A stretch of 64,000 bases of DNA. Origin: Molanna angustata (lineage: Eukaryota; Arthropoda; Insecta; Trichoptera; Molannidae). A program made the translations under genes and the position numbers. The notes below the pieces were generated by a model that ran no database searches, had not been told where the DNA came from, and saw only the letters and a list, made by a program, of their open reading frames with translations. The stretch covers positions 280,501-344,500 of the forward strand of contig OY754971.1 in NCBI GenBank assembly GCA_963576475.1, read 5' to 3'. Of this stretch, positions 50,901-58,397 are shown piece by piece; position 1 is the stretch's first letter; every line of letters begins with the position of its first letter.

Positions 50901-53900
50901 TAGAGGTCGGCCAAGAAAAAGTTGGCACGATCACATAAATGGGATTTTGAAAGATGTTGATGTTAGAAGTAAGAATAATAGAAGAGCGTGTATGAGACGA
51001 TGTATGGACGTGAATGAAGCGAGAAATGTGTGTCAAGAGAGAGGAGTCTGGCGTTCGGTTCTCTCTGCCTACCCCAAATAGGGAAATGGCGTGATGGTAT
51101 GTATGTATGTATGTGTATGCATTTTATTCATTCAATTTGAAATGGATTTCCACTCTGTTAATGCAAAAACTTTAGAATTACTATATACCATAATATTGGT
51201 GAATATACTTCACTGAGAAATTCTGTGTTATGAATAGTATTGCTCGTTCAGCAGATCAGAGTTCATGATTAAATTAATAAATGATTTTTTTTCAAGGTAC
51301 TGTGGCAAGTCGTTCCTTCTAATAATAATAATAATCATTTATTAACTGGTTTACTACTACATTTTTATACATACATATGAAGAAAAAAAATAAACAAGAT
51401 AGATAAAAAATATAAACAATATCAAAAAAAGTAACCACGACAAGAGACAAAAATAATAAAAGTAATAACAAAAAGTAATGAGAAAATGAATAAACAAAAA
51501 ATATAAATAAAAATATAAACAAAAAATAACAATATAATCAAAATATAAACAAAAAATAACAATATAATCAAAAACAAAAACAAAATAGTACAAAAGTTTC
51601 TAAAATATAATCAAGGTAAAATCTTAAAAATAATAGTAGTAACTGGTATGTTTTTCTTATTGATGACACCTGGATGATTCACTAGTCCATTGACTATGTC
51701 GAATCACCCAGCTTTCCGTTTCTTTGCAATACAGCTGATTATTATGTCGTGCAGCATAGTACCTACTCATAATGTTATGTCATTCTATTCTAACACACTT
51801 CATAAAAGGTCCTCCGATTCCTTCCTACCCAAATGGATTAGCCATTTGGTAAGTATCGTCCGCAATTGGTGTGTGTTATTGGGTTCTATTTTTTTTTCTT
51901 TCGTGTAGTTTGTAATTTTATTGAATAGTCTTGGTCCAAGGAAAGTGTAGAATCTTTGACTAAAAGTGGTTTTAATTATTGGAACTATAAGATTTAGATT
52001 TGTTCGTGTGTTATGTGTATGTATGTGTTTATGAATTGTCCTCTAAGCTTATATTGATTAATAGAAAAAGTATAAATAAAGTAAATAAAGATGAGACATA
52101 CTTGAAATATGATGTGAGGTCTAGAAATGTGTCTGGAGGAGCATGATCCGAGGGAAGGGCGAGACGTGTCGGTGCGAGAGCCGTGTCCCAAGCCTGCAGC
52201 TGTGCACCGCCACCACCCACTACCACACCACCACTCCACCAACTACACACACGGGCCACCTGGAAATAAATATTCAATTCAATGTACTTAGATGACAATT
52301 ACCCAAATCTTCTTCATTGAACAAATATTCATTTATTTTACCTACCATCAAATGATGTACGTTAAATAAAAAAAGATGAAACTCGCCTCCAAAAAATTGA
52401 ACGCGTAGATAATGATTGATGGGGGCAACTGTAGAGGTCGCCCCAGAAACAACTATACAGACCAGATAATTGGTGACGTGCGCTGTAGTAGTTACAAAGA
52501 GATGAAGAGACTGGAGGACGATAGAGTCAAGTGGAAAGATCGAGTGTTTGGTGTTGGTGCAGACCAATCCTAGGATTGTGACCCAGAAGAAGAGAAGAAG
52601 GTATTTTTCTAAAACTCATTTTTTTTTACTCTACAAAGCAGAAATACACCCAATTATTGAATATGGTAGTCACCTCTGGAGTGGCGCCCCCCAATACCTA
52701 CTCAATACCCTCGATGCTGTACAAAGGCGTGCTGTACGTCTGAATGACGACCCATCATTTATTTTATAAATGACAATGCAATTACATACTTAAAATATTG
52801 TGTATATTTGTGTTGTGTGTGTTAATGGTGTTTAATTGCGTCATATTTAACTCCTGAGCCAAAGTGGGGGGTGTTTTCAGTACAGATCTGTGAGTCAATA
52901 AACATCTTGAGTATCCAGAATGAGGCAACCTGTTATTGGGTGTGTATTAAATTGATATTTGGCAAAGTACCTATTATTTGCCCGAGAAGCAATATATAAA
53001 TAAATAACACATACAAATGCAGCGGTGACTGTTGTAGTGACGTTGTGTGCCGTGTGGTGAAGTAGAAGTGATCTGTCAGAACATGCCAAGAGTAGTCTGG
53101 TCTCACACGGGGAGCGGGCGGCGCACGTAGCGGGAGCTGGAGCAGCCAATCGTACAACAGAACCAACTCCGCAGCATCCAGAAACTGACACACGTAGACG
53201 TCGCCACTCCACCACCACACCACCCTGTAATAACAAAAATAATGCAAATATCAACAACAAAATTGCTTACCATAGCAAAAAAACTAACTTATATTTAAAA
53301 CAAAAAAGCTGATAGCGAAAATAAAAACTAAAATTCCAATATATTAACAGACCAAATAATGCTGTTGTCGCTGTCCTTATTGCTGGACATCCAGTTTCAA
53401 CAGTTTCAAAAAATATAAAATTTATTTTTCAGTATGTTCAAATATACCATTAGTGATAAAATAATTATTTACACAAAAATTTCTTTAAGGCAATAATGGC
53501 CCGATATTACAATAGCATGAATAAACGATAATCAATGGTAAATCATTGATTATTTTTTAATCATGCCTATGTAAAAGTTTTTTTATTGGAATAGAAAATA
53601 TAAGTTGGCAATATTTGAACAAAAATTTAAAAATGATTGTTTTTATGCCATGGCAACACAGAATCCATCTGTCAGATTAAGATTGTTGCCATTGAAAACT
53701 ATGTAGGTATATATTTATTTAAAGTACTTATTAATTTATTTATCTTTTTGTACGTAATATAAACAAATATAATGCACACTAGCTATTTAAGCTTATTGCT
53801 TGCCATTAGGCAACATGTACATTACATTACAAAGTATGACAAAATTATACATGTACATCAACGAAAGAATGAAAATAAAGGAAAACCAATTCTCCAATTC

Positions 53901-56900
53901 CAATTCCAATTCCAAAAAAACCAATTCTCTCAATAGATGGCGTTCCAACAAAATAAATAAAAATAATAAGATTGTTGTTCATAATTTCACCCATAGATGG
54001 CAATAGTAAAAATTCCTTATTTTCAAGCGAAAAGAATTTCAGTATTACAATATATAGAACTTTCAAAATTGAATTGATAGGGATCTCATTAAAAGGCATA
54101 ATTGGTGAACGTTGCGCAAGCGCATAAAGTGATCACGTAAACCAGCCGATGACAGGTCGTAAGCCCTGTAGGTGCCTTGATTTCCCGGTTCCCCTACAAT
54201 AAATATTCCAACTTCGTCTCTATTGAGATAATTGAAAAATCTGTTAAAAAATAGATTTATACGCATGTCAAAAAGTTATGTACATCAATTGAAACGTATT
54301 TGGAAATAATTATTAGTAACACATTTAATCTGATGAAATACACAATACAAGCTGTTTTAATGCCTGACTTTTATTAATGAAATATTGCATTGAAGTTACC
54401 TTTTTTGATGTCTTCTGCTCGACAGAGAATATAATGTCATCATGTATAGTAGAGAATGATACACAGAGAGGATCAAACTCTATGCGATGGTAACACAGCA
54501 AACTCATCTGAGATCTAGAAAGATAATTATATTATAATTACAAACATTATATTATAAATACCTCATCAGTAGTGAATATTGTACCCCTTGCAAGACATTT
54601 TTCAGGATTTATGGTCACATCTCAAAACCTATGACAAATATAATTCCAATACAGATAAATATTTCAATTTGTAGTTGACTGATAGAAATTGCCTATGGGC
54701 AATATGTCCGCCACATTATATAAACCAAATAAAATTATATCATTAAACTGCACAAATATTGTCTATTATATTTATTCTGCTTTCGTGCAACTTTTGCCAT
54801 ATCCAGGTTTCACTAATACTTTTATTTAAAATACTTTTGACCACATATTCGTCAACTACAATTTTGATAGCATATTTGTCTAAGATTTATCCCTCATAAG
54901 TGGAAAAAATATTCAATTGTGTTTAGTGGTATTTGATGTCCATAAAACAATGTTATAGTGTGTAAAATATTACCCAGCGAGTGAATATATGTGCACATTG
55001 TCCTGGTCGTTATGGGGGCTCCAAGGGAAGAGATCGGAGGGGGAGGCACGTCTCCACAACAGGATGGCTCCTCCCCCTGCACTCGCTGACACACCCCCTC
55101 CACCTCCACTACCCCCTCCCCTCCCACCAGCTCCCCACACACCACTGACACCCAACTCCACTGTCTTAAACATAGAAAACATCAAATTATTTTATTTTTT
55201 TATTGTAGATTACTTTCCAGGCAACTAAAAGGCATTATGATATTACCTTTGCACGCATCTACCCAATAACAAATTGCCACATCCTGGGAAATTATGATTT
55301 GTATTTTCTTACAGGTCAAGACTAAATACTACTACGACTACTTTTCTTACACAATTAAAAACCGTGTGTCCAATGGAAATTGAACCCGGGACTTTTGATA
55401 CAAGAGCCAGATATTTAACAAAGTGAGCCATGAGCACATATTATTAATTTTTATTTGTTGATAAATTCACAGAATATATTAAATAAAATTGTGCACATAG
55501 TCCTTTAAATATAAAAATGTATTCCAAATACGAATATACACATGAAATATTACATATTTAATACTTGGTACAAAAAATATTAACAAATAAAATAAAAGTA
55601 ACTAAATTGATAGAGGAAATAACAACAAATTAATTAAACAATAAAGTGAGCGAGATGAAATAAATATAATTATTATATAAAAAACAAATCATAATAAATT
55701 GAATACACAATTATAAGGAATATCTACATTTACTTTTTTTGAATTAATTTGGTTTCTGTGTCGGGGCCCTGGGTTATATTCATAACACAGAAAAATATTG
55801 TTGTAAATTATTACTCACTTAGCTTTTGTAAACAACATACAAATAAAAATATAGGCTGTATTGGAATGATCTTGAACTATTTAACTGTGGTATATAATCA
55901 AATATAATTATTATTATTGGGTAATGAGAGAAAAATACCTGAAATTTAGGATCTCTGTTGCTAAGTTTCTCAGGTGCGGTGCTCTTAATTGACGGTCTAT
56001 TGAAGCTGACAAGGATTGCTTGATTATCAGGATACACCAGGAGAATGTGTGTGGAAGTAAATAATACTGAAAATATATATGTGACATACATCATACCAAC
56101 TACATACTAACTAATACACACACAACAAAAATAACACAAAGAAAATAAAATGACGCACTAAATATACATATTTCAAAAGTGACCACACCATTTAATTATA
56201 ATTTAATTATACGGGAGACAATAACTCTAATTAAAAGCTGTTAGTTTAATAAATGTGCTCTATAAAATTTCATCGATTTAAGAGGGCATATTATAATAGT
56301 CAAGTGACTGATAACATAATATATTAAAATTGCCTAATACACTATGGGCCGGTAATTGAGTCGGCCCTTGGGAGATTAACTCAAGTTTAACAAAAATATT
56401 GCGTCTTTCAGTACTTAATCTTCCCTTAAATACGTCACTAAACGACAAATATTTACAAAACGTTTCCGGCGGATCACGTATCTGAATCTCGAGTTAAGTA
56501 TTGTTTCTAGTCTTTTATCGCCAGGTGGCGCACTAATCGCCGTACGCTTTAATGTTTTATTTCATTTTACTACAAATAAAGAAGCTATGTGTTAGCAACG
56601 GTAACTATTGTGCTCATTAAAAAGAGTTGATATGTGATTTAAATCATCAGAAATTTATATTTGATTGATTTTTTGCATTTTAATAACAAATGAGACTCGA
56701 AATGAAAAACTTTATTGGTCAATCGCATTCATTTTATCGCACATCAAAGATTTATTTTTTAAAACATATACGGTCTGAGCATACAATAGTACAATGACAA
56801 TATCTACATAAATTCTGTAAAAGTTATGTTCAATCTTATTTATCGGTTAATTTATTTAGCCTCAAGAATATGTACTTTCAAAAAAAGTTGATATAGAAGG

Positions 56901-58397
56901 ATAAACTTTGAGGTGCATGCAATTGGTAAAATTAATCTACAGGATGTAAACAAAAAATTTTAAACACCACTAAACAAAAACAGCACAAAATAACATGTAC
57001 ATACATATTGAACAAACAAAAACATAATAGCACAAGTGAGGAATATAAAAAAATTACTTTTATTCAATAAATAAACATGAAAAACACACATTTTAAATAC
57101 GCATAAAGACAATCTGATATTAGTTATTAAAAAATGTAATGTAATATATATGTCACCTTCGCTAACATTAGCCGAAAGCAGTTTCCCCACAAGATATCTA
57201 TCAAAGAGAATCTTTAGGATGTCTCCTGTGGCGGGGTTCACTGCTACATAGACTATGATGCCTGTGGAGAAGAGCAGGGAGAGCCAGGAGAGGGGCTGGT
57301 GAGATGGGAGGGGGAGGGGGAGGGGAGGCAGCCAGGAGCAAGACAGACACGGCTGGGAACGTAGGAGCTCCTCCAGGTCCCTGAGGGCAGGACGCAGCCT
57401 CCGCAGCCCCCATCCACCGACGGACCATCTCCCACCGCGTTTCTCCACATAGTCTCTCTTGCCAGATATATACACAGAATTTGCTGAACTCTTTTTGCTT
57501 TCATATCTGAAACACATTTTATTTAATATTACAAACAGACAACCTACCATGAACATTTTTATTTAAATTGTTTTTACTTGTCCTTTGCATGAATTACTCT
57601 ATTCAAGCGAATACAAATACTGTTGTGAGATATGCCGTTGTAGATATTTTGTATGGAATTCGAAATCTGGGATGGATCTGTGAGATGACAAAAAAAATAT
57701 AATTCTCCGAATGCAGCAACTTGTTATTGAATGTGTGTTAAATTAATATTTGACATAGTACCTGACTGTTAGTTAATATTTAACATAGTACCTGACTGTT
57801 AGTTAATATTTAACATAGTACCTGACTGTTAGTTAATATTTAACATAGTACCTGACTGTTAGTTGCCCCAGAAGCTACATAAAATAAAATAACTGCTTTT
57901 GTGTTCACCAATATTCATTAGTTCACTGTTAGATAAATAAGTGAAGTGATGGATGTTTATTATGATAGAAAAAAGTGGCATTCGGTTATCAGAGACATGG
58001 AATGATGGCATATATGTTGTTATTTTACTTTATATGTCTAATGATCTATAATCTATAACCACATGAATCTTACTATTAGAATTCTTAAATGCAATGTTTA
58101 AAAATATGTTACTTTAATTCATTCTTACATTTTTAAACATTTTGGTTTATACTAATTCAGTTGATAGTATTTATTTTTCAGATTTTTCATAATAAATAAT
58201 TATTTTTTGTAAATATTCCAAGTAAGTTTCTGGTATTTATTTGAGATACTCGATACTATACTCGATATGTGAATGTGACCGAAATATTCCTAAATTTCTG
58301 AGGTTAATACTGACCTGAATGCACCAAGATCTGTATGTTTAATTGTGATATCTTCATCCGTCGTCCAGAAATGTGTTTCACATAAATATGTTAACAT
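38844..58397 (-). CDS. frtz: Fritz (WDPCP ortholog), planar cell polarity/ciliogenesis effector; complete 16-exon gene
   Basis: Coding exons in transcript order: 58397-58315, 57506-57157, 56066-55939, 55164-54974, 54514-54400, 53224-53015, 52259-52102, 49854-49686, 48543-48416, 48102-47953, 47596-47445, 46775-46518, 45253-45025, 43324-43111, 41239-41077 and 38902-38844. Together they make 2757 nt, or 918 residues plus TGA. Every junction has GT..AG ends and matching phase. Seen: collinear resemblance to human WDPCP along the length (LRDLEELL; VGKLLSANVSEG; FDPLCVSF; LTPERE..LGTF; RRFFHLLIRYKRF; LAIDVG.QDLFMD; C-terminal HFGVV). Known: Fritz has N-terminal WD/beta-propeller repeats and a helical C-terminal part. 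With Inturned and Fuzzy it forms CPLANE, a Rab23 exchange factor that limits actin hair initiation in fly wing and supports ciliogenesis in vertebrates. Odd: Gly-rich insertions in the propeller (residues about 188-225) and a Pro/Ser-rich tail (about 612-845). It is longer than human WDPCP (about 746) and close to the fly protein. The start is supported by an in-frame TAA 24 nt upstream. Identity is very likely; UTRs are unresolved. Confidence 0.93.
39085..40080. mobile_element. ~1 kb TIR element, right copy in the last frtz intron
   Basis: Reverse-complement partner of 30210-31250. It starts with a satellite unit (CTAGTTGCATGTAACATATG, ATCCAACTGTCGATAGCGAT) and ends AATCGACAGTTGGATT. It keeps GGCGACTGCCATACAAATTG, GAGCGGATCAAAAGTTATAA and an (AC)n tract. 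Divergence between the copies is clear (short indels throughout), so they are separate or old insertions. Confidence 0.8.
40485..41010. mobile_element. Fold-back MITE in frtz intron 15
   Basis: Imperfect palindrome: GGCTGTTTATTTTTTTATAA, AAGATACCACAGCAGGTAAC on the left and CTGCTATGGTATCCCTTTAC, AAAAAATCAGCCC on the right. TTATAGTATAAAG and CTTTATACTATAA arms surround ACGTCAGTT. Outer words TGGCCCACGACTGCC and CGCTGGGTCATGG extend the arms. No ORF. Confidence 0.72.
41077..41239 (-). CDS. frtz: frtz exon 15
   Basis: Encodes EIPRKDRRGVRGRGRGGGGG (a (GGT)n-coded poly-Gly run), then APDWRRELADSLPLCHPHHD and YLKDFTPHP. The acceptor is TTATAG|G and the donor is G|GTATAC. It runs from phase 0 to phase 1. 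The poly-Gly codon run is a likely length polymorphism. Confidence 0.85.
41471..41830. repeat. 40-bp minisatellite, exactly 9 copies, in frtz intron 14
   Basis: Unit AAACCATCTCAGTAATCAGA plus TGTCGATGTGCAACATATAG, with no differences seen between the nine copies. The array runs directly into dispersed repeat R1 at 41831 (AAAACTTTCAAAAATTACAT), and the unit's last bases ACATATAG resemble the ACAATATATAG that precedes this point in other R1 copies. Confidence 0.97.
41831..42612 (+). repeat. Dispersed repeat R1 interrupted by a nested insertion
   Basis: R1 sequence 41831-41951 (GGTGAACGTTGCACAAGCGC ... GTCCTGTAGGT) resumes at about 42538 (AGGTGCCTTGATTTCCCGGT) and runs to about 42612. Intact copies at 21690 and 54165 have CCTGTAGGTGCCTTG uninterrupted, so the intervening sequence is an insert. 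Confidence 0.88.
41952..42537. mobile_element. ~586-bp TIR element nested in R1
   Basis: Termini TTAGGTCGGGCCGTAATT (left) and the complement of AACGGCCCAGCCTAGTTT (right) are imperfect inverted repeats. TAGGT/TTAGGT at both junctions may be the target duplication. A second inverted pair lies inside: CTAGTTTTGGCCCTCTACC at about 42058 and AGAGGGCCAAAAGTAGGTAG at about 42409. The ORFs within (60-62 codons) have no motif. A non-autonomous DNA element is the simplest reading. Confidence 0.75.
43111..43324 (-). CDS. frtz: frtz exon 14 (KVKFSDTVTVAVVP motif)
   Basis: Encodes RGDFLLPSIQSDMLDHSVGG, then a Pro/Lys-rich linker, and ends in KNKVKFSDTVTVAVVP. This motif is typical of the C-terminal tail of insect Fritz proteins as far as I recall. 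The acceptor is TTGTAG|T and the donor is CCG|GTAACA. It receives phase 2 and leaves in phase 0. A 22-copy minisatellite abuts the acceptor side. Confidence 0.86.
43352..44278. repeat. 42-bp minisatellite, about 22 copies, in frtz intron 13
   Basis: Unit AATAATTACATATTATGTAT, TATTGGTATACTTCAATGAA and AA, with a single G/A variant (ATGATTAC or ATAATTAC) distributed among copies and one AAT-for-TAT change near 43917. The array stops about 28 bp before the frtz exon 14 acceptor. The 181- and 124-codon plus-strand ORFs (VYFNEKMITYYVLL repeats) arise because 42 is divisible by 3. Confidence 0.97.
44480..44850. repeat. Degenerate ATATTGAATATGGATCAC repeat
   Basis: Loosely repeated words TTAATATTGAATATGG, TATGGATCACTT and ATTAACATTAAACACGG between frtz exons 13 and 14. 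Spacing is irregular; an old decayed tandem repeat is likely. Confidence 0.5.
45025..45253 (-). CDS. frtz: frtz exon 13 (Pro/Ser-rich tail)
   Basis: Encodes VDGALGMEWPRISLLPLQSQ, a Pro/Tyr/Ser-rich stretch, and DFFAPIPTNRFKR. It continues the disordered tail. The acceptor is TTTTCAG|T and the donor is AG|GTACGA. It receives phase 1 and leaves in phase 2. Confidence 0.83.
46122..46418. repeat. 33-bp minisatellite, exactly 9 copies, in frtz intron 12
   Basis: Unit AATCACATGGGTGAGCAGAA plus CACATAGATACAT, identical in all nine copies by eye. It lies 100 bp downstream (transcript sense) of the frtz exon 12 donor. Open frames on both strands across the array are a consequence of the 33-bp period. 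Confidence 0.97.
46518..46775 (-). CDS. frtz: frtz exon 12 (Ser/Pro-rich tail)
   Basis: Encodes a Cys/Ser-rich stretch (SSCSRVSCSRCSSSSDSGSE), then a Pro-rich segment (PGLPPPPLPPPPLRQQ), and ends THTQVFKDN. The sequence is low-complexity, probably disordered, and not conserved with vertebrates. Membership in the gene rests on exact splice phases (phase 1 at both ends), the acceptor TTTTCAG|A and the donor G|GTATTG. Confidence 0.82.
47225..47345 (+). repeat. ~118-bp dispersed repeat R2, copy 1
   Basis: TAGTTGTCGCCAAATAACTT, GAACTTTTAGCCAAGAAGGG, (G)n and GCTCTGCGCAACCGGAAGCT. The same series in the same orientation is at 50085-50203. The GC-rich end is sharp; class unknown. Confidence 0.8.
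47445..47596 (-). CDS. frtz: frtz exon 11
   Basis: Encodes YKRFDKALCLAIDVGHQDLF, then MDVQYAAQAAGQVTLAQEAM. It is nearly collinear with YQRFEKAFLLAVDVGARDLFMDIHYLA of WDPCP and is the diagnostic exon for the family. The acceptor is TTTTAG|A and the donor is G|GTAAAA. It receives phase 2 and leaves in phase 1. Confidence 0.94.
47953..48102 (-). CDS. frtz: frtz exon 10
   Basis: Encodes VPLTPEREQVAQAALGTFLA, then a short Pro-rich loop, and HLHDLCRRFFHLLI. This is one of the strongest matches in the gene, to KLTPEREAQLETSLGTFYAPT and YARRFFHHLLR of human WDPCP. The acceptor is TTTCAG|T and the donor is AG|GTACAT. The exon is phase 2 at both ends. Confidence 0.93.
48416..48543 (-). CDS. frtz: frtz exon 9
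   Basis: Encodes EDPGIVRRGQELGALARLRA, then MDWATEGTRCLALLHQLINT. It matches EAINILSSMNWDTLGHQCFISMSAIVNHLL of WDPCP, the start of the helical C-terminal region. The acceptor is TTCCAG|G and the donor is TC|GTAATT. The exon runs from phase 0 to phase 2. Confidence 0.91.
48603..48990 (+). repeat. ~200-bp direct duplication in frtz intron 8
   Basis: The block 48603-48809 (TATACTAAACTGGTAAAACT ... CACAAGTACC ... CATGACTGTTATAAAATT) repeats at about 48811-48990. The second copy lacks a ~24-bp piece (ACCCCGAGTTCCTTAACTTT) and the CTAC before CATGACTG. Confidence 0.9.
49173..49338. mobile_element. Fold-back MITE (GGCAAGTCTGGTCC family) in frtz intron 8
   Basis: GGGGGGCATGTCTGGTCCAA at the left and GGTTGGACCAGACTTGCCCC at the right. 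The inner sequence TCATGGATATAATTATCATA is shared with 12165-12350. The right arm is shortened by an internal deletion. Confidence 0.85.
49374..49456. mobile_element. Short (~83-bp) fold-back element next to the MITE
   Basis: AAATCTGGGAGGCAAGATGG is mirrored by CGGGACTTGCCCCCCAGATTT around AATCAAGTGTTTTGATT. The termini resemble those of the neighbouring MITE family, so it is probably an internally deleted derivative. Confidence 0.75.
49475..49690 (-). mobile_element. tRNA-derived SINE ending at frtz exon 8
   Basis: On the minus strand: TAGTGGCTCACTTCGTTGTG (A-box-like), CCCGGGTTCGATTCCCAGTC (clear B-box), then a body ending with CAACTTGTTATTGGGTGGGT and GTTGCCCGAGAAG. Relatives: 55205-55440, 52905-52995 and 57700-57880. 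It abuts the exon 8 donor at 49686. Confidence 0.72.
49686..49854 (-). CDS. frtz: frtz exon 8
   Basis: Encodes KEPSLSNLSWNSQSGEKGGG, then LTVGDGLLLLVLRGGPLVCL and RIFSTATPQ. It corresponds to the human WDPCP segment LLFLRFERGPLGVLLFKLG, the last propeller blade. The acceptor is TTGCAG|G and the donor is CAG|GTAAAT. It receives phase 2 and leaves in phase 0. A tRNA-derived SINE ends only a few bases beyond the donor. Confidence 0.88.
50085..50203 (+). repeat. ~118-bp dispersed repeat R2, copy 2
   Basis: TAGTTGTCGCCAAATAACTT, GAACTTTTAGCCGAGAAGGG and GCTCTGCGCAACCGGAAACT. About one base in ten differs from copy 1. Confidence 0.8.
50282..50420 (+). mobile_element. SINE fragment (second tRNA-derived family)
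   Basis: GTGGTAGCGAGTTTGAATCC (B-box-like), CACGACCG, CACCTATAGCACAAGCATTT, AATTTAGGGAATGTATGAGG and TTGTTACAAGGAGATATTCA. Body pieces recur at 11640-11755, 13920-14000 and 41370-41465. Confidence 0.55.
50785..51112 (+). pseudogene. RTE-like LINE 3' end with (TATG)n tail in frtz intron 7
   Basis: KMKINALRWFGHIERMSG, then a frameshift, KKVYKADKRGTKSRGRPRKS, WHDHINGILKDVDVRSKNNR, RACMRRCMDVNEARNVCQER and GVWRSVLSAYPK and stop. The 3' end TACCCCAAATAGGGAAATGG, CGTGATGGTATGTATGTATG is a textbook RTE-type terminus with short microsatellite tail. Older copy at 6305-6625. Confidence 0.78.
51315..52010 (-). pseudogene. Jockey-like LINE C-terminus and AT-rich 3' UTR in frtz intron 7
   Basis: On the minus strand, shifted frames read SFTLGPRLFNK-type LGPRLFNKLQTTRKKK, then LTKWLIHLGRKESEDLL, the usual LG.R.FN.L......FK..L..WL end of Jockey-like proteins. 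A ~350-bp A/T-rich UTR follows, with tail (ATT)n at 51319-51336. A 33-bp near-duplication (ATAACAATATAATCAAAATA) sits at 51523-51570. Confidence 0.55.
52102..52259 (-). CDS. frtz: frtz exon 7
   Basis: Encodes VARVCSWWSGGVVVGGGGAQ, then LQAWDTALAP, and ends with PPDTFLDLTSYF. It resembles the GAILLVGSNQGELQIFDMALSP...LQFSKLFD stretch of human WDPCP. The acceptor is TTCCAG|G and the donor is AA|GTATGT. The exon runs from phase 0 to phase 2. Confidence 0.86.
52370..52790 (+). pseudogene. Composite LINE relic in frtz intron 6
   Basis: First part: GGNCRGRPRNNYTDQIIGDV, RCSSYKEMKRLEDDRVKWKD (RTE/Jockey C-terminal end GRPR..Y.DQI......Y.E.K.L..DR..W). Second part (52548-52769): HFFLLYKAEIHPIIEYGSHL, WSGAPQYLLNTLDAVQRRAV, an upstream RT segment of a Jockey-type element. 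In an intact protein the order would be reversed, so these are two elements or a rearrangement. Confidence 0.68.
52905..52995 (+). repeat. SINE body fragment
   Basis: ATGAGGCAACCTGTTATTGG, GTGTGTATTAAATTGATATT, TGGCAAAGTACC and TTGCCCGAGAAGC. It is the body of the SINE at 49475-49690 in plus orientation, without the promoter half. It overlaps the downstream end of the exon 6 intronic flank. Confidence 0.6.
53015..53224 (-). CDS. frtz: frtz exon 6
   Basis: The coding frame reads GGVVVEWRRLRVSVSGCCGV and continues to LLLACSDRSLLLHHTAHNVT. It matches the KLILGCEDSSLILYETHRRVT propeller blade of WDPCP. A second long open frame over the same bases (WWWSGDVYVCQFLD...) is only a shadow, since it does not match the family or the splice phases. 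The exon is 70 codons, phase 0 at both ends, with acceptor TTACAG|G and donor TTT|GTATGT. Confidence 0.88.
53917..54262 (+). repeat. Dispersed repeat R1, long copy, in frtz intron 5
   Basis: About 345 bp matching 21448-21840, preceded by an (CAATTC)n-like run at 53888-53920. It has ATAGATGGCAATAGTAAAAA, GAACTTTCAAAATTGAATTG and the conserved core up to CTATTGAGATAATTG. The copy is close to those at 19387 and 21604, so the family spread recently. Confidence 0.83.
54400..54514 (-). CDS. frtz: frtz exon 5
   Basis: Encodes SQMSLLCYHRIEFDPLCVSF and onward to VEQKTSKK. It matches LEVLSSVRTEWDPLDVRF...FTVEHSVS of human WDPCP. The acceptor is TTTCTAG|A and the donor is AAG|GTAACT. It receives phase 2 and leaves in phase 0. 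Confidence 0.9.
54974..55164 (-). CDS. frtz: frtz exon 4 (Gly-rich insertion)
   Basis: Encodes a propeller strand pair separated by a long Gly/Ser-rich loop (GGRGGGSGGGGG and SASAGGG), followed by AILLWRRASPSDLFPWSPHN. The latter aligns with the CWWPLVNDDAWPWAPIS segment of human WDPCP. The loop is absent from the vertebrate protein and reads as a low-complexity insertion. The acceptor is TTTAAG|A and the donor is GG|GTAATA. The exon runs from phase 0 to phase 2. Confidence 0.87.
55205..55440 (-). mobile_element. tRNA-derived SINE in frtz intron 3
   Basis: On the minus strand: GGCTCACTTTGTTAAATATC, CCCGGGTTCAATTTCCATTG (B-box with changes), then CAATTTGTTATTGGGTAGAT and AGTTGCCTGGAAAG. Same family as 49475-49690. 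Confidence 0.65.
55939..56066 (-). CDS. frtz: frtz exon 3
   Basis: Encodes LFTSTHILLVYPDNQAILVS and onward to RDPKFQ, part of the N-terminal beta-propeller. The acceptor is TTTTCAG|T and the donor is CAG|GTATTT. It receives phase 1 and leaves in phase 0. Confidence 0.88.
57157..57506 (-). CDS. frtz: frtz exon 2
   Basis: This is the largest exon (350 nt) and covers residues 28-144. It opens with a basic stretch (YESKKSSANSVYISGKRDY), then has ALRDLEELLRSQPCLSCSW, matching LKELEELM...CVLSKW of human WDPCP, a Pro/Leu/Ser-rich insert, and ILFDRYLVGKLLSANVSE, matching VVIDRSLVGKLISDTIS. The acceptor is TTTCAG|A and the donor is G|GTGACA. The exon starts in phase 2 and ends in phase 1. Confidence 0.9.
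57700..57885 (+). repeat. SINE body with internal 30-bp tandem expansion in frtz intron 1
   Basis: GCAGCAACTTGTTATTGAAT ... GTTGCCCCAGAAGC is the body of the 49475 SINE family. Within it, the 30-bp unit ACATAGTACCTGACTGTTAG/TTAATATTTA is repeated about 3.8 times (57753-57864), whereas the other copies have it once. Confidence 0.82.
58315..58397 (-). CDS. frtz: frtz exon 1 (start codon)
   Basis: This exon encodes residues 1-28, beginning MLTYLCETHFWTTDED. The ETHFWTT segment resembles the extreme N-terminus of fly Fritz and LTELHLWSL of human WDPCP. An in-frame TAA sits 24 nt upstream of the ATG, so no longer N-terminus is possible in this exon. The donor is CAG|GTCAGT, and the exon ends in phase 2. 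The exon is too short to stand out as an ORF. Confidence 0.88.

Noticed and set aside
52933..53247. 104-codon frame over frtz exon 6 (WWWSGDVYVCQFLD...)
   Set aside because: It is plausible-looking, but it is out of phase with exons 5 and 7 and lacks the LLLACSDRSLLLHH match to WDPCP.
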